Source of the DNA: Nematopogon swammerdamellus
Lineage: Eukaryota; Arthropoda; Insecta; Lepidoptera; Adelidae
Direction of reading: 5' to 3'
Assembly: GCA_946902875.1 (NCBI GenBank)
Contig: OX336345.1
Span: 6,913,395 to 6,977,394, forward strand
Length of the DNA stretch: 64,000 bases
Both the position numbers and the translations under genes were made by a program. The notes under the pieces are model-generated. The model saw only the letters and a list, made by a program, of their open reading frames with translations. It was not told where the DNA came from and ran no database searches. Below, one piece after another: positions 10,845 through 22,216 of the stretch; within the stretch, counting starts at the first letter, position 1; the number at the start of each line of letters is the position of its first letter.

Positions 10845-10985
10845 TAGGGGTAAGTAGAGTTATCGCTGCTGTGCTGCAAGTATTGTGGAAAATAACGGCA
10901 CAACACCGACAACCACGTTGAGCAAAATATAATATTACAAGATGATCAAGCAGCAAGACGTCACGAAGACAGTCACTTACATATT
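10845..10985 (-). repeat. Repeat B fragment, copy 2
   Basis: It has the minus-strand version of the internal hairpin (GCTGTGCTGCAAG ... ACGGCACAACACCGAC) and GATCAAGCAGCAAG. It is a 3' part only. Confidence 0.65.
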
Positions 10986-11053
10986 GCATGGCTGTGGAAA
11001 AAACCGTACCAAGTTCAGAGGTGGCTAATCTGTCACCCATTAACACGGCATTG

Positions 11054-11345
11054 TCATGTGTCTAACACCACGCCCATGAACATTCGGTCGTATGCGAGGG
11101 TTGCGAATGCCATGCCGGCCTGACAGGCGCCTATTCACGCCCCCAACCGGGAGGACCATAGACTTTACTTTGAGCGGAAACATGGCCAGGGAGAGCGTTC
11201 TAGAGCTTACCGGTTCTGTGGAGGAAATAACTGAAGGACCGATTGATTGGTACGCATCTGCGGTAAGGCCAGCAGCGTGTCGTGTAGGGATGCAATCCCT
11301 GCCCAGTGCGCGTTGTGCGGAGGTGGAAAGGGGACGACGGGATCG
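11054..11345 (-). repeat. Repeat family D, copy 2
   Basis: CGCCCATGAACATTCGGTCG and GGTTGCGAATGCCATGCCGG match copy 1 in reverse. It continues into a section (GTTCTGTGGAGGAAATAACT, GGAGGTGGAAAGGGGACG) shared with 46605-46985. The 85-aa frame through it is a by-product of the repeat, not a gene. Confidence 0.65.
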
Positions 11346-11385
11346 TTGAAATAGGGATAATATAAATATGTACTAAATGTATAAC

Positions 11386-11985
<600 letters not shown>

Positions 11986-11989
11986 AGAT

Positions 11990-12588
11990 AAAGATAGAGA
12001 TAGAGATATAGAAGATATATATTATCCATCAAAGATTTAAATCGATAGATAGTGCATTGCGCTCAAGAGTTCGTCACTGATTATTAGACATAACTGTGTG
12101 TGTGACTTCATCATCACGAATCGCATCAAAAGCTGCCTCAAGTTAACAAAACTCTAACGCTCTGCACTCGCGCGCCGGCGCGTTCCAACACTCGACCTCT
12201 CAACACGCGCGTAGCGCTGGGTCTGATGCGAAGTAGCCGCATGCGGCTTTGGTGAAATTTGTAGTGCGCCATGTTAGACTATTCCCTAACTATCGATTTA
12301 AATCTTTGCCCTAGGCACATTGTATGCGCTTTTGTGTCACAATTAGTATAAAAAAGCATGTAAAAAGGTAGAAAGATTAGTGAGTTTAGCCAACTCTTTA
12401 GCTACAAGTAAAACTACGAAAAAGTTACTGCATACGACCAACAACATTAGCGCGTTTTCAAACTTTTTTTGTGTGACTTTGTCTGACTTTTTTGTGCACA
12501 GAGTTGGATGTTAACAGGATCACAGGTCAAGAAAGAATAAATAAAAAACTACTGTCAAGTGCGAACGTTATTCACACAAAGGGGGTCC
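11990..12588. other. No feature recognised
   Basis: A short GATAGA-type simple repeat lies near 11968-12010 and a GC-rich patch near 12170-12250 (CGCGCGCCGGCGCG). Nothing else is supported. Confidence 0.4.
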
Positions 12589-12590
12589 TA

Positions 12591-13425
12591 GTACGAGAGC
12601 GCACCGTAAAAAACCAACGTCATCGAGTACCAAGATGGGACTAGTTTGTGGTGGTCTAGAATAGGATAGGCATCTAAAATATACAGGGTTGCCTGAGCAA
12701 ATCCTGGCACGTTTTGTGTAAAAGGTAATTAAACATGTCATTTTTTTGGTGAAATTTACGTCATCGAGTACCAACTGGAGACCTGACACATTCGATAAAG
12801 GTCATCAAGAAGAGCACAAAAATACTAGGTTGCCTCGTCCTACCTTGGCAGTTTTTGGAGTCGGGCAAATTTAAGAGTGGTGAAAAATGGTCAAATTTAC
12901 GTCATCGAGTACCAAGATGACAGTCAAACCATTCGATAGTTCTAATAACCTAATTCATAAAAAACCTTGGTTGCCTGCCCTCACCTTGGAGAATTACCTA
13001 GTCGGCCAAGTTGAATATCGGATAGCCGCCTTGTTACTAAGTTCTAAAATCGTTCATGTGTAATCATAGGACCGTTTAAAGATATATTTGTCATAAAACT
13101 GTGAACACTTTATTAATCCAGCTATACCAGTGGTAGTCAAACCGCGGTCCGCGGGCGGTATTTGTACGCATTGTCACAAACAGCGCAGATAATAATAGGT
13201 ATATATTTTAGCTTTTACTCAGTATGAAAATATTATCTGCGCTGTGAATGTGTGTGCGCACTTGACGACAAAAACTGATGCGGAAATATGCAGAGCAAGT
13301 GAGCAGGTGGCGGGACTGGCGGGAGAAGAGTTTCGGCAAATTTTCCAACTGTTGCTGCCCTGCGATACGACATATCTAATATCTATCAAGATATGGTGTC
13401 ATATTTGAAGGAATATTTGACATAA
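12591..13425 (+). repeat. Left terminal inverted repeat of the large element
   Basis: The first ~330 bp contain three units with a strict 141-bp period. ACGTCATCGAGTACCA occurs at 12617, 12758 and 12899, and each is followed ~70 bp later by GGTTGCCT. The arm continues past TAATCCAGCTATACCAGTGG to about 13425. Compared with the right arm it has ~150 extra bases (about 13133-13282), which begin GTCAAACCGCGGTCCGCGG. Confidence 0.85.
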
Positions 13426-13960
13426 ATTAAAAAAAGAATTAACGATGTGAAAAGTATTAATAATTGCTTTATTTCTACAAAGAAAGCCCGTAACATTTTG
13501 AAAATGATGACATGAAATTATTCAGATAGTTGATGAACGAAATCATCGAACTAAAACACGGCACACAACCTAAAGCTCACTTAATCGAACATCGTGAAAA
13601 GCAGGAGGACATAAAATTTTTGAGGAAGCCTAGCACCCTTAAAGTTTTAAAGACTCCACACTATTTTAACAAAGTTTCTTTCGACGTACCTCTGAGAAGT
13701 TTCATTTTCAAAAATGAACATCTTAAAAAACAAATATTGCAATAGCCTTTGCAGCCGGAAGACGCAATGAGGATTGCACGTAGTCCCAAAGACGCCAACA
13801 TAGAAGAAATAAGTAACGTAGTTCACCTTTACTTTAAAGAACACAGTACACCTCAATACTTTAAATTATGTCACATATAAATTAACTAAAACATGTTTGT
13901 CGTTGTATTAAACATCTCGAAGACACATTTTTTGTTTACTATACAGTACGTGGCAGTAAA
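13426..13960. other. Interior of the large TIR element, no gene recognised
   Basis: A 71-codon frame (13530-13745 plus; MMNEIIELKHGTQPK start) shows no motif I recognise and is followed immediately by stops. It could be a remnant of the outer element's own gene, but there is no evidence beyond position. Confidence 0.3.
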
Positions 13961-13967
13961 TCGGGAT

Positions 13968-15000
13968 TTAAAAAGAGACAATCCGGTTGTTGAGCATCTC
14001 TCTGTCGTAGAACGACAGAGAGATGCTCAGAGAGACAATAGTTTCGCCTTCAACTCTATGAACGATCAAAATCCAACGTCTCTGGACACATTCCCCACCC
14101 AGGACGTCAAGACTACCGTCATTGGGGACATCCTGGAAAGTAGCTTGAAGATGAGATGGATCAGCCTTAGTAGAGAAGGCGCAAGCTTTCGTTTTGGCTA
14201 CCTTGACGTTGACCAAGTTCTCCTTTCCCAAGAGGATACTTTTTCGAAAACAAGGTCAACCTGAGCAACAGTTTCGCGCCTCGCATTTGATGCTGAGGCC
14301 ACTTTCCCCCTTCCAGTCTTTGGTGAACCCTTGTTGATAAATAAAAGAAACAGCATTGGCGACAGCACGGACCCTTGTGAAACACAAGCATTGATTGATT
14401 AATCGACCAGACAGGCACCATCTAGGGCGACAAAGATCAACCGACCACTCAAACACTGGAAATCCAAGTGCACAGTTTTGTTGGGGCACCGTAGGCTGGA
14501 AGCTTGCTTAGTATTTCCCGGTGCCCGACGGCGCGATAATGCTTTGGAAATATCCAGAGCGGCCGCCAGAGATTCCCTAAAACCATCGAGCCTTTCAGCC
14601 TACAAATGTGTGACGTACGCTAGAAGATCTCCAGTCGACCTTTACTTGAGTAAGCCGTATTGCTTGTCGTCGAGGAGTTTAAAGTCTTCTAGGTACGTCG
14701 GGAGCGCTGAGTTGACCATACGCTCCATAACATTAGTGAAGAGTGAGGTTATCGAAATAGGGAGATATTTTGATGGGTTCGCTGGGTCCGAAACCGACCG
14801 GACCGAATCTCTCTTCCAGCAAGAAGGCATTGAACCGGAGGAATAGGGGCATTTGAATAGGCTGGTGAGGAATGGCGCCAATTCCAGTGCACAACTTCTC
14901 AAGACGATCGCTAGAACGCCGTCAGGCTAGCTCCTAGCTCCTCTTCGAAATATTCAACCCACGTGCGTTTTATAGACGACTCTGGGGTGGAACGTAATAT
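13968..15000 (-). pseudogene. Decayed Jockey-like LINE, reverse transcriptase part
   Basis: Minus-strand frames in order carry recognisable RT fragments. LAPFLTSLFKC and PISITSLFTNVMERMVNSAL with LLDDKQYG (14642-14902) correspond to the first RT blocks. VSQGSVLSPMLFLLFIN (about 14330-14390) is the 'PQGSVLSP' block in a different frame. FSTKADPSHLQ (13968-14231) comes from the C-terminal thumb region. Stops, frameshifts and loss of the YADD block show it is dead. The endonuclease part of the same type of element lies at 27491-28065 on the same strand, on the other side of the inserted SINE. I infer both halves were one LINE. Confidence 0.7.
13992..14028. other. Perfect 17-bp hairpin
   Basis: GAGCATCTCTCTGTCGT, loop AGA, then its exact complement. 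It lies inside the decayed LINE and has no known role. Confidence 0.8.
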
Positions 15001-15555
15001 TTGCCATCATACGGCCGTAATGGGGTAATGACGGGGGTTGGCGCCCAGGTCATCCATGTTGGAGTTGGATGCGAAAAGGCGTGCAAAGACATTTACCTTT
15101 TCCTTCGCGAGTATAGCGAGAATTACGTAGTCGACACCGGTTATTTACTTTTTAAAAAGTATTTAATTAATTAGTAGTAATTTTACAGAGTTCTTTTCAG
15201 GTCGGCGATAGCTTACAGACTAACTAAAATATATCGGAGTCTTCAGTGAAGAGAACAATGCAGGCGGCCGGCCGAGGTGCTGTCCTCAGAAGTCGTCTGC
15301 TTCGTCAGCGGGAATCGCCTGCTGCTGGGCACATAACTCGAGCAAACCATCCGACCGAACGCTCCAGCGGAGGTAGCAAGACGGCATAAATTCCGATCAA
15401 AGGACGAGAAACCAGAAGGCGCGGCTACCCGAAGAGGTAGGTGCGAGTTTCGCGCCAATTCCACGGCCGCGCCTGAACTTAGCCAAGTTTTGCGTTCCTT
15501 TGTCCTTTTGTTCCTAGCAGCGACGTTGAGCTCTCGTCTATTCTCGACTTTTTAA
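15001..15555. other. Linker of the decayed LINE, not interpreted
   Basis: The minus-strand frame 15243-15464 (start MELARNSHLPLRVAAPSG) has no domain I can name. By position it lies between the endonuclease and RT parts of the Jockey-like LINE. Confidence 0.35.
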
Positions 15556-15756
15556 AATGGAAACGGACACGTTTGGTTACATCACCTGCAACATCTGTGA
15601 TGTCAGCCCATAACACCGGGTGAACTAGGTGTCATGTCAGTGCTGCCCTTCATTTCATGTCGGCTACACTGAACTGGACGTGAAACACGAACTATTCACA
15701 TAGCCATTTGGACCGACGTATCGTTCAGTGCGGTGGTACCAACCCGGCCCGGATAA
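15556..15756 (-). mobile_element. SINE-A copy 3, 3' half (split by a LINE)
   Basis: Read on the minus strand: GGGTTGGTACCACCGCACTG, GTCCAGTTCAGTGTAGCCG, CCGGTGTTATGGGCTGAC, then a TCCATTTTAAAAAG tail. The 5' half is at 27145-27312. GATAA occurs at both junctions (15752-15756 and 27145-27149), the expected target duplication of the LINE between them. Confidence 0.85.
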
Positions 15757-16015
15757 GTCAAAGTCAAAGTCAAAGTCATTTATTCAGTGATAAGTGATTA
15801 TAAAAATTAACATAGTGTATATAATTTTTTTTCCTTTTCACTTCGTCATAAAAATTAACCTAGTATAAAATTATATTAAAAATTAGAGTTAAAAATTAAA
15901 TAATCATATTAAAAATTACAGTTAAACAATTAAAATTAAACATTAAAAACAATATAAAAAATTTAAAAAGTAATAAGGTATTAAAAACATTATTTTTATC
16001 ATTGCAGCAATTGTC
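15757..16015 (-). other. 3' UTR and tail of the CR1/L2-like LINE
   Basis: AT-rich sequence after the ORF stop, ending on the minus strand in CACTGAATAAATGACTTTG and further TTTGACT repeats at the junction with SINE-A. Short tandem repeats instead of poly(A) at the 3' end are typical of CR1/L2-type LINEs. Confidence 0.75.
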
Positions 16016-16415
16016 TTATATGTCTAACTTAAAATACGTCATGTCATAAAATGTTTTATTTAAAAGCCATTTATGCAGTTTCTTTTTAAAAGAGACTTCG
16101 CTCTCCTCTCTTTGCAATTCAAGGGGCAGTTTGTTATAAATGCTAGCCGCCTTGAATTTTAAGCTTTTTTGGAATTTCGTGGTGCTGTGACTTGGCATTT
16201 GAAGTAGTTGCTTGTGCCTGGTAGTGTAGGTGTGTGTGCGTGCGTTGTATTCTGAGCCGTTACACCTCGCAAACAGCACGACTTTCTTCACGTAAGCATC
16301 GTACATCGTCAGCATCTTGAGCTTTTTAAATATTGGTGCGCAGTGGTCGTTCCACGCCGATTTGTTTATTATTCGTACTGCACGTTTTTGCAGTACGAAT
16401 ATGTTGTGGGCGTCG
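16016..16415 (-). pseudogene. CR1/L2-like LINE ORF2, C-terminal part (split by an LTR element)
   Basis: The frame continues from the LTR junction (DAHNIFVLQKRAVRII start) to a stop at 16016, including YNKLPLELQ and FKKKLHKWLLNKTFY. These are typical C-terminal LINE sequences. When the Ty3/gypsy element and one copy of its 4-bp duplication are discounted, the frame is continuous with 25436-27159 (1724 + 400 nt = 2124 nt, divisible by three). The ORF was therefore open when it was hit. A 99-codon frame here is the tail of that ORF, not a separate gene. Confidence 0.85.
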
Positions 16416-16419
16416 CCTG
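16416..16419. other. Target-site duplication of the Ty3/gypsy element (CCTG), left copy
   Basis: CCTG precedes the LTR at 16420 and is repeated at 25436-25439 after the other LTR. Four base pairs is within the 4-6 bp range of Ty3/gypsy integrases. Confidence 0.85.
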
Positions 16420-17723
16420 TGTTACCTGTCTATTTTTATAGCAATATAAATAAAACCCAGGTGTACAATTTGTAGATTTATTCGGTCGTTTCTACAATTA
16501 ATTGGTATATAAATAGGGTCTCTGGATTAAATACAAGTCCTCGGCGTGCTGCGTCCGCTCGGCGAACAAAGAATTCCTACCTACCTACCTAGTCAGCTGA
16601 CTAAGGAAGAATAGGAGCGATCGCACCGGTTTATTGACGGACGGCGTGGTCTTCTTCTCCGTCTTCCCGCACAATCAGCCGGAGGCCTAGCCTCTCGACG
16701 CGCAGCTCCCACGGCACGGCGTTCCGCTGAACACAGCAGAGCCGCCGGCAGCCCAGCGACAGGTGAATCGCTGACTCGCAGGGGTGGCGTCGACGGGGCA
16801 CTCTCCGACCGTCCTGACCGCTCGCGCGGTGACGGGAGCGGAAGTCGGGAAGTTGTCTTGGAGCGAAGCCCGTACCAAACTCTGCGCGATAGGGATAAAT
16901 ATCACACGCCGCACTAACATAATCACCATGGAGCGGCGGTGGGGCCCTATCACGCAGTAAAAACACAATTTACCATTTTGTGAAACGTGGCTCCGATGTC
17001 GGTAGCCGTTATAAAAATTTTACATGTTGAAATTTACAGATTTTATATAAATTGGCGTTCGCCTACTCACCCACTGACGTGGAGTTTACTTCTCGTTCAA
17101 GGCGAGATGTGAAAATATTCCTAATACTCTTTTCACATTATTTTAAGCTTGAACAAAAGAATTGTGCTGAGAGCGTGCACCAATCTCTGACAGCCGGAAG
17201 AAAAGTAATATCTGTCGCACTGTCCTATCCTTCGTGGTTCGCTCTCGGGTCCGCGACTCCGTTCGCTCTTTCTCTTGACGTGCTGCCTCGCTCCCTGGTA
17301 TCGGCGAGCGAGACAGCACTTCATTCGTCTGTGAGCAGCGGCGCGGACCGTCGAACGAGTTGACGCCCATTAAATGTTAATTTATTTGATTCTACTCACA
17401 ACTGTGAAGTAAAGATTTTACAATTAATACCATTATTTTATTTATCATTTTAACTATTAATATTATCCAATACCGGCGCACGAAGCGACGCGACTCTGAT
17501 CGAGTTGCTGTGTTGGTTGATGTCAGATCAAAGATTGATTGAATCGAATTGATTGATGGTTGATTGACGTCAGCTGCAAACATAACGCGCGGCCGTATTC
17601 TGGTCGCCGTATTTGAGTCGCTTTCGTCCGTGAGCGGCGGCAATATTTAAAATACTGAAACAAATAACTAAACAGAACCGAAGGGTCGTGTTACGGCAGA
17701 CCTTGCGGTTTTGCAACGTAACA
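16420..17723 (-). repeat. 3' LTR of the Ty3/gypsy element
   Basis: In element orientation it begins TGTTACGTTGC and ends GACAGGTAACA, the canonical TG...CA form with a 6-bp inverted terminus. Short frames inside (for example 16631-16966) recur identically in the other LTR and are not genes. Confidence 0.95.
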
Positions 17724-17726
17724 GTA

Positions 17727-17736
17727 CCCCCTTTCC
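17727..17736 (-). other. Polypurine tract
   Basis: The minus strand reads GGAAAGGGGG three bases upstream of the 3' LTR. This is the expected plus-strand primer for reverse transcription. Confidence 0.75.
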
Positions 17737-19147
17737 AACAAAAGATGAATTCTTCCTCTGAAGGAGGGAAAATTCATCAAGAATAAAATTTCTCCGATAA
17801 CCTTAACACACAGACAATGGTTGAACTGAAGTTTTGCTGATCTGGATCGCCTTTATACTGTCATTCATCAACATTCACATCCCTATCATACCCTTCCCCA
17901 TTCACTCTTTGTTCACACTAAGCCGTCACTAGCTGACATCGCTAGTGAGGCACCGTTCATTCTCTTGTATACCCTCCTGTATGTATACCACACGGCTCTC
18001 CTAGCTCTTTCTGCCCTATCCTGCCTAAATGCGACTCTCCGTGGTATACTGCCCTACCTACATCCACTCCCAACTTAGCATTGGGGATTGAGGTTGTAGG
18101 CGACGTCTCGGCATAATGAGACGATAACACTGTACCGCTCGCCTTGACATACCTGTGTCCAAAGCAAAATCTCCAGAACACAGGTACTTAAGCAATACTG
18201 CTTACCACGTAGACCCACTGACCGTCAAGGTGAGAAATAAAAAAAATTTCAACCAAAGTGTGCGAAATTGAACACCAACAGGCAGCGTACCAAGTGTACT
18301 GGGGGCTGATTCAGGTCGGGTCGGATGGACATTAGGTGGGCCGGCTACATACTTGGCTTTTGATTTTTTTTGATTGGTAGTTATGTAGGTGCCGCTACCA
18401 CGTAGTTTTGAGGCTTTTGATTTTAGACAGGGTTACTATGACCGCCCTGTAGCGATAAGGCATTCTGAGTCGCTATCCGCTCTGCCGAGTGTCACGCTAA
18501 TTACATCGAACCCGAGCACTGGGTCAGACCCCAGCAGCACCGCCTGCTGTGTAGAGTAAAATAAACAATAAGGTTTATTTTTAAAGAAAGAAAAAAAATT
18601 AGATTAACAATTATCAATCGCGAACGATGATAATAATAAGTTTCAACTATAAAATTTTGCGAAGTTTGTTTTTTCAAAAGGTCAATCTCAAAAGATGCTT
18701 TGAAGGAACATAATAATTCCCAAACTAATATAAATGCAATTATTTAAGTTTACGAAACCAAGTCAATCACGAATGATGACATACTACTATATAAGTTTTA
18801 TTTTTAACTGCAACCACGTGTCGCTAAGTTAAATATATCTAAGAATTCAATATGAGTAATTAGAATTCTTAGAAGAAAAAAAATTTTATAAAGTTACAAC
18901 CGTTTGTTGCCAAACTTTAATAAAATTATCCAAGTATTCAATCTAAGTAATTAAAATAATTACTATAATGAAAAAAATTTTTTTTTTTTATAATAAAGTT
19001 ACAGCTGTTTGCTGCCAAACTTTAATTAATTATCCAAGGGTTCACTATAAGTAATTGAAATTACTATTAAAAAATGTATAAGTTACAACTGGTTGTTGCC
19101 AAACTTATTAAATTATTTACTACATTACACTTACATACATGACTACG
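17737..19147 (-). other. 3' non-coding region of the Ty3/gypsy element, with tandem repeats
   Basis: About 1.4 kb between the pol stop and the polypurine tract. The frame at 17957-18181 has no domain. At about 18830-19115 a ~100-bp unit is repeated three times, each with AAGTTACA followed by TTGCCAAACTT-like sequence (near 18893, 19000 and 19080) and a CTAAGTAATT-type block. The rest is unique. There is no env-like frame with a signal peptide or membrane span. Confidence 0.7.
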
Positions 19148-22100
19148 CTACTGGGGTCGTGCACTATCTGTGCTTGCCACTGAAGGTGGTTTGAGATCCT
19201 TGATATGCCACCTACCAGCGACAGGACGATCGTTCATGTCGGATAGAACATAGATAAGAGGTGTTATCTTTTGTAGGATTTTACATTTAACATATTTAGG
19301 AGCTAGCTTAGTGGAAAAATAAACCCCTGCATCACTCTGTTTATATGATTTCCTCCATACAATATCACCAACATTGAATTCTGCGACCGTACGCCTCAGA
19401 TCGTAGCGTTGCTTACTTTTTGCATGAGCATCATGTAATGTTTTTTGAACTAGGTCAAAAATATTCGACAAGGTACCTATATTTTCCGCGTACTGGTCCC
19501 GTGGAGCGTGGATCAGATCGGCTTCATCTGCGTGTGAGCTTCCGTAACACGAACCATCTACAACGACTTCTCTACCATACACTAAGAATGAGGGTGTGAA
19601 TCCTGTGACTTCATTAACTGAGTTGTTTATGGCGAAGTTAATTTTTCGTAGATTCGTGTCCCAAGTACGTTGGTCCTCTCCCACAAATGACGAGATTGCC
19701 GTCTCTATGGTGCCATTATATCGCTCTACTAAATTTACTTGTGGGGTGTAGCGCGCGGTGAAGTGAACTTGAGGAACTTTATATAATTTAAAAAATTTGT
19801 CCATGTCCTTACTAGTGAACTGCGAGCCATTATCCAAAATAATAGTGCGAGGTACTCCGTGAACTAGGAACACGTCGTTCTCCAAATGCTCTATTATTCG
19901 AGCCGAAACGGCTCTACGCAAAGGAAATATTAGGCAATATTTACTAAAACAGCACGTCACCACCAAAATGTGTGTGTGACGGTTCCTGGACATGGGCAAG
20001 GGACCTACTAGATCAATACTGATCGCCTGCCATGGTCGCGTGCATACTTTCGGGTTACCCATTACACCTAAGGGTGCCCGCGTAGAGTGCTTGTAAGCTT
20101 GACAGGTGTCACAGCCTGATATGAATTTAATTACATCACGGTACAACCCTGGCCAGAAGTATCGTAATGCTAACCTTTTATGTGTTTTAAATATTCCGAA
20201 ATGGCCTGCGGTAGGCACTGAATGATTTTCGAAAATTATCGATTGCCGCTCTTCGGCAGGAATAACCAGTTTCCAGTCGTATTCGTCACTGAGCCCAAAC
20301 TTTCCTTTACAGAAACGGTATAATTTTCCATTCTTTATACTGAAGTTTGGGAAACGTTGGGGTGTTTTCTCACAATTATTCACTAAATTGTTGTACCAAG
20401 GGTCGGTGCTTCTATTTGGTGAGACAGCCGCTACCGGTACTGAACGAGACAAACCATCTGGAACGACATTGAGGGAGCCCTTACGGTGTATTATTTCAAT
20501 ATTAAAAGGTGACAACCTAATTCCCCACCTAGCTAACCTTCCCGTTGGGTTATCGAGGTTAAGGAACCATTTTAAGCTAGAGTGATCGGTATACACTATT
20601 GTTTTTTCACCATTCTCTATGTAGCACCTCCAGTGTTCCAGGGCTGCTATCACACTGAGCGCTTCCCTTTCCGTCGCTGAATAATTCTGTTCCTGCCTAC
20701 TTAGTGAGCGACTCATGAACGCGATGGGATGTTCCACCTCGTTAATAGTTTGACACAGCATGGCTCCTATTCCGAACCCACTTGCATCCGTATGGATTTC
20801 AAAAGGTAATGTATACACTGGACAAGATAAAACTGGAGCACATGCGAGGGCCGATTTGAGCTGCTGGAATGCAGACTCAGCCGCCTCCGACCATGCGAAG
20901 GACGGAGCGCCTTTTTTTGTAGAGGTCAATTTATTAAGGGAACTGGCGATAGTAGAAAAGTTTGAAATAAACCTCCTATGATATCCTACCGTTCCCAGGA
21001 ATCTCTTTACTTCTTTTTTTGAGCTGGGAGCTGGATATTGTAGTATCGCCTGCACCTTTTCAGGATCAGGACGTAAACCGTTCTCATCAACGAGATAACC
21101 TAGGTATTTTAATTCATTTCTAAAGAACTTAGATTTTGTACGGTTTATGGTTAAATTGGCTCGTTTCAGGGCATCTTTCACCTTCAGAAGGAGCTGTAAA
21201 TGTTCATTAAAACTTTCTGATACAATAACGATATCGTCGAGATAACAGAAGACCTTGCCTAAAAATTCCGGGCCAAATAACCTGTCCATTAACCTTTGTT
21301 GTCTTGATGGGGCTCCGGTGAGACCGAAGGGGACCACCTTAAATTGGAAGAGACCACGATTGGCCACTGAAAATGCAGTTTTTCCTCGATCGGCTTTTGC
21401 TATAGGTATTTGCCAAAAAGCTGAACTTAAATCAATACTAGATAGATATTTAGCGTCTCGAAGACTATCCAAGATATAAGCTATATTAGGAAGTGCATAT
21501 GCATCTTTTTTAGTAACTGCGTTGAGTTTACGACTATCCAAACAAAAGCGCCACTTGCCGTCTTTCTTCGGCGTGAGTAACACCGGCGAGTTCCACGGAC
21601 TCTCGCTTGGTTCGATGACGTCTTGCTCCAACATTTTGTCTAACTCTTCGTAAAGTGCTTTCGTTTTGATCGGGCTCATGCGATAATACCGTTGCTTAAT
21701 GGGAGGACCTACGGTTTCTATTGTGTGTTCTATCAATGACGTTCGGCCTAGTCCTACCCGTTCGGCTGAAATGGTTTCAAATTGTTCTACAATATTATCC
21801 GCTAAAACCTTTTCTTCCGCGCTAAGAGCATCGTAGTGTGACAATTTGCCGGCAGAATTCACTTCGGTGACCGATGCTACCTGTTCTGTGGTTGACTGGA
21901 ATGAAACTACGTTTTCCAATAATTCTGGAGCTAAATTGAATTTCTTCCAGAAGTCGACTCCCAATATAAGTGGATCTTTAATTCCCGGAATTACTAACAA
22001 TTTAATTAGATGCAGTGAATTATTAAAATGCATGGGAATTTGCATATAACCAAGACTTTGTATTGAGTTACCGTCGGCAGCTGTTACCGACCGTTGCTCA

Positions 22101-22216
22101 GTAGCACAAATACTAAAACCTAAATCTATCAATTTTCTATGTGAGTTGTTACCTAATATGGAGATAGAAGCTCCCGAGTCTAAAAGACCACACATAGATG
22201 TTTTATTTACGGACAC
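19148..22216 (-). CDS. pol: pol polyprotein: protease, reverse transcriptase, RNase H, integrase
   Basis: The 1022-codon frame opens at a GTG (the first ATG is codon 8), so the true N-terminus is uncertain and probably comes from processing of a longer precursor. Protease: LLDSGAS with D13-S14-G15. RT from about 190 to 375: WRFCLDSRKLN, SIDLSSAFWQIPI, and YLDD at 325-328. RNase H: HTDASG (D477), ATEREAL (E516/E518), YTDHS (D544). Integrase zinc site H665, H672, C702, C705; catalytic D735, D795, E831 with the canonical 35-residue spacing between the last two. The C-terminus includes GRWHIKDLKP. This order is diagnostic of Ty3/gypsy. All catalytic residues are present. The enzyme set copies element RNA into DNA in gag particles and integrates it into chromosomes. 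Confidence 0.95.
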   Translation of the reverse strand: MSVNKTSMCGLLDSGASISILGNNSHRKLIDLGFSICATEQRSVTAADGNSIQSLGYMQIPMHFNNSLHLIKLLVIPGIKDPLILGVDFWKKFNLAPELLENVVSFQSTTEQVASVTEVNSAGKLSHYDALSAEEKVLADNIVEQFETISAERVGLGRTSLIEHTIETVGPPIKQRYYRMSPIKTKALYEELDKMLEQDVIEPSESPWNSPVLLTPKKDGKWRFCLDSRKLNAVTKKDAYALPNIAYILDSLRDAKYLSSIDLSSAFWQIPIAKADRGKTAFSVANRGLFQFKVVPFGLTGAPSRQQRLMDRLFGPEFLGKVFCYLDDIVIVSESFNEHLQLLLKVKDALKRANLTINRTKSKFFRNELKYLGYLVDENGLRPDPEKVQAILQYPAPSSKKEVKRFLGTVGYHRRFISNFSTIASSLNKLTSTKKGAPSFAWSEAAESAFQQLKSALACAPVLSCPVYTLPFEIHTDASGFGIGAMLCQTINEVEHPIAFMSRSLSRQEQNYSATEREALSVIAALEHWRCYIENGEKTIVYTDHSSLKWFLNLDNPTGRLARWGIRLSPFNIEIIHRKGSLNVVPDGLSRSVPVAAVSPNRSTDPWYNNLVNNCEKTPQRFPNFSIKNGKLYRFCKGKFGLSDEYDWKLVIPAEERQSIIFENHSVPTAGHFGIFKTHKRLALRYFWPGLYRDVIKFISGCDTCQAYKHSTRAPLGVMGNPKVCTRPWQAISIDLVGPLPMSRNRHTHILVVTCCFSKYCLIFPLRRAVSARIIEHLENDVFLVHGVPRTIILDNGSQFTSKDMDKFFKLYKVPQVHFTARYTPQVNLVERYNGTIETAISSFVGEDQRTWDTNLRKINFAINNSVNEVTGFTPSFLVYGREVVVDGSCYGSSHADEADLIHAPRDQYAENIGTLSNIFDLVQKTLHDAHAKSKQRYDLRRTVAEFNVGDIVWRKSYKQSDAGVYFSTKLAPKYVKCKILQKITPLIYVLSDMNDRPVAGRWHIKDLKPPSVASTDSARPQ

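Noticed and set aside
12568..12789. Paired frames with the same protein at 12568 (-) and 29256 (+) as a duplicated gene
   Set aside because: They lie in inverted arms of one transposon and include the conserved 141-bp-period motif; no codon-level constraint is visible.
13893..14264. 123-codon plus-strand gene
   Set aside because: It is antisense to recognisable LINE reverse-transcriptase remains and contains the perfect hairpin.
16016..16315. Stand-alone 99-codon protein
   Set aside because: It is the C-terminus of the LINE ORF interrupted by the Ty3/gypsy element.
17737..19147. Envelope gene between pol and the 3' LTR
   Set aside because: No long frame, signal peptide or membrane segment; only short frames and tandem repeats.
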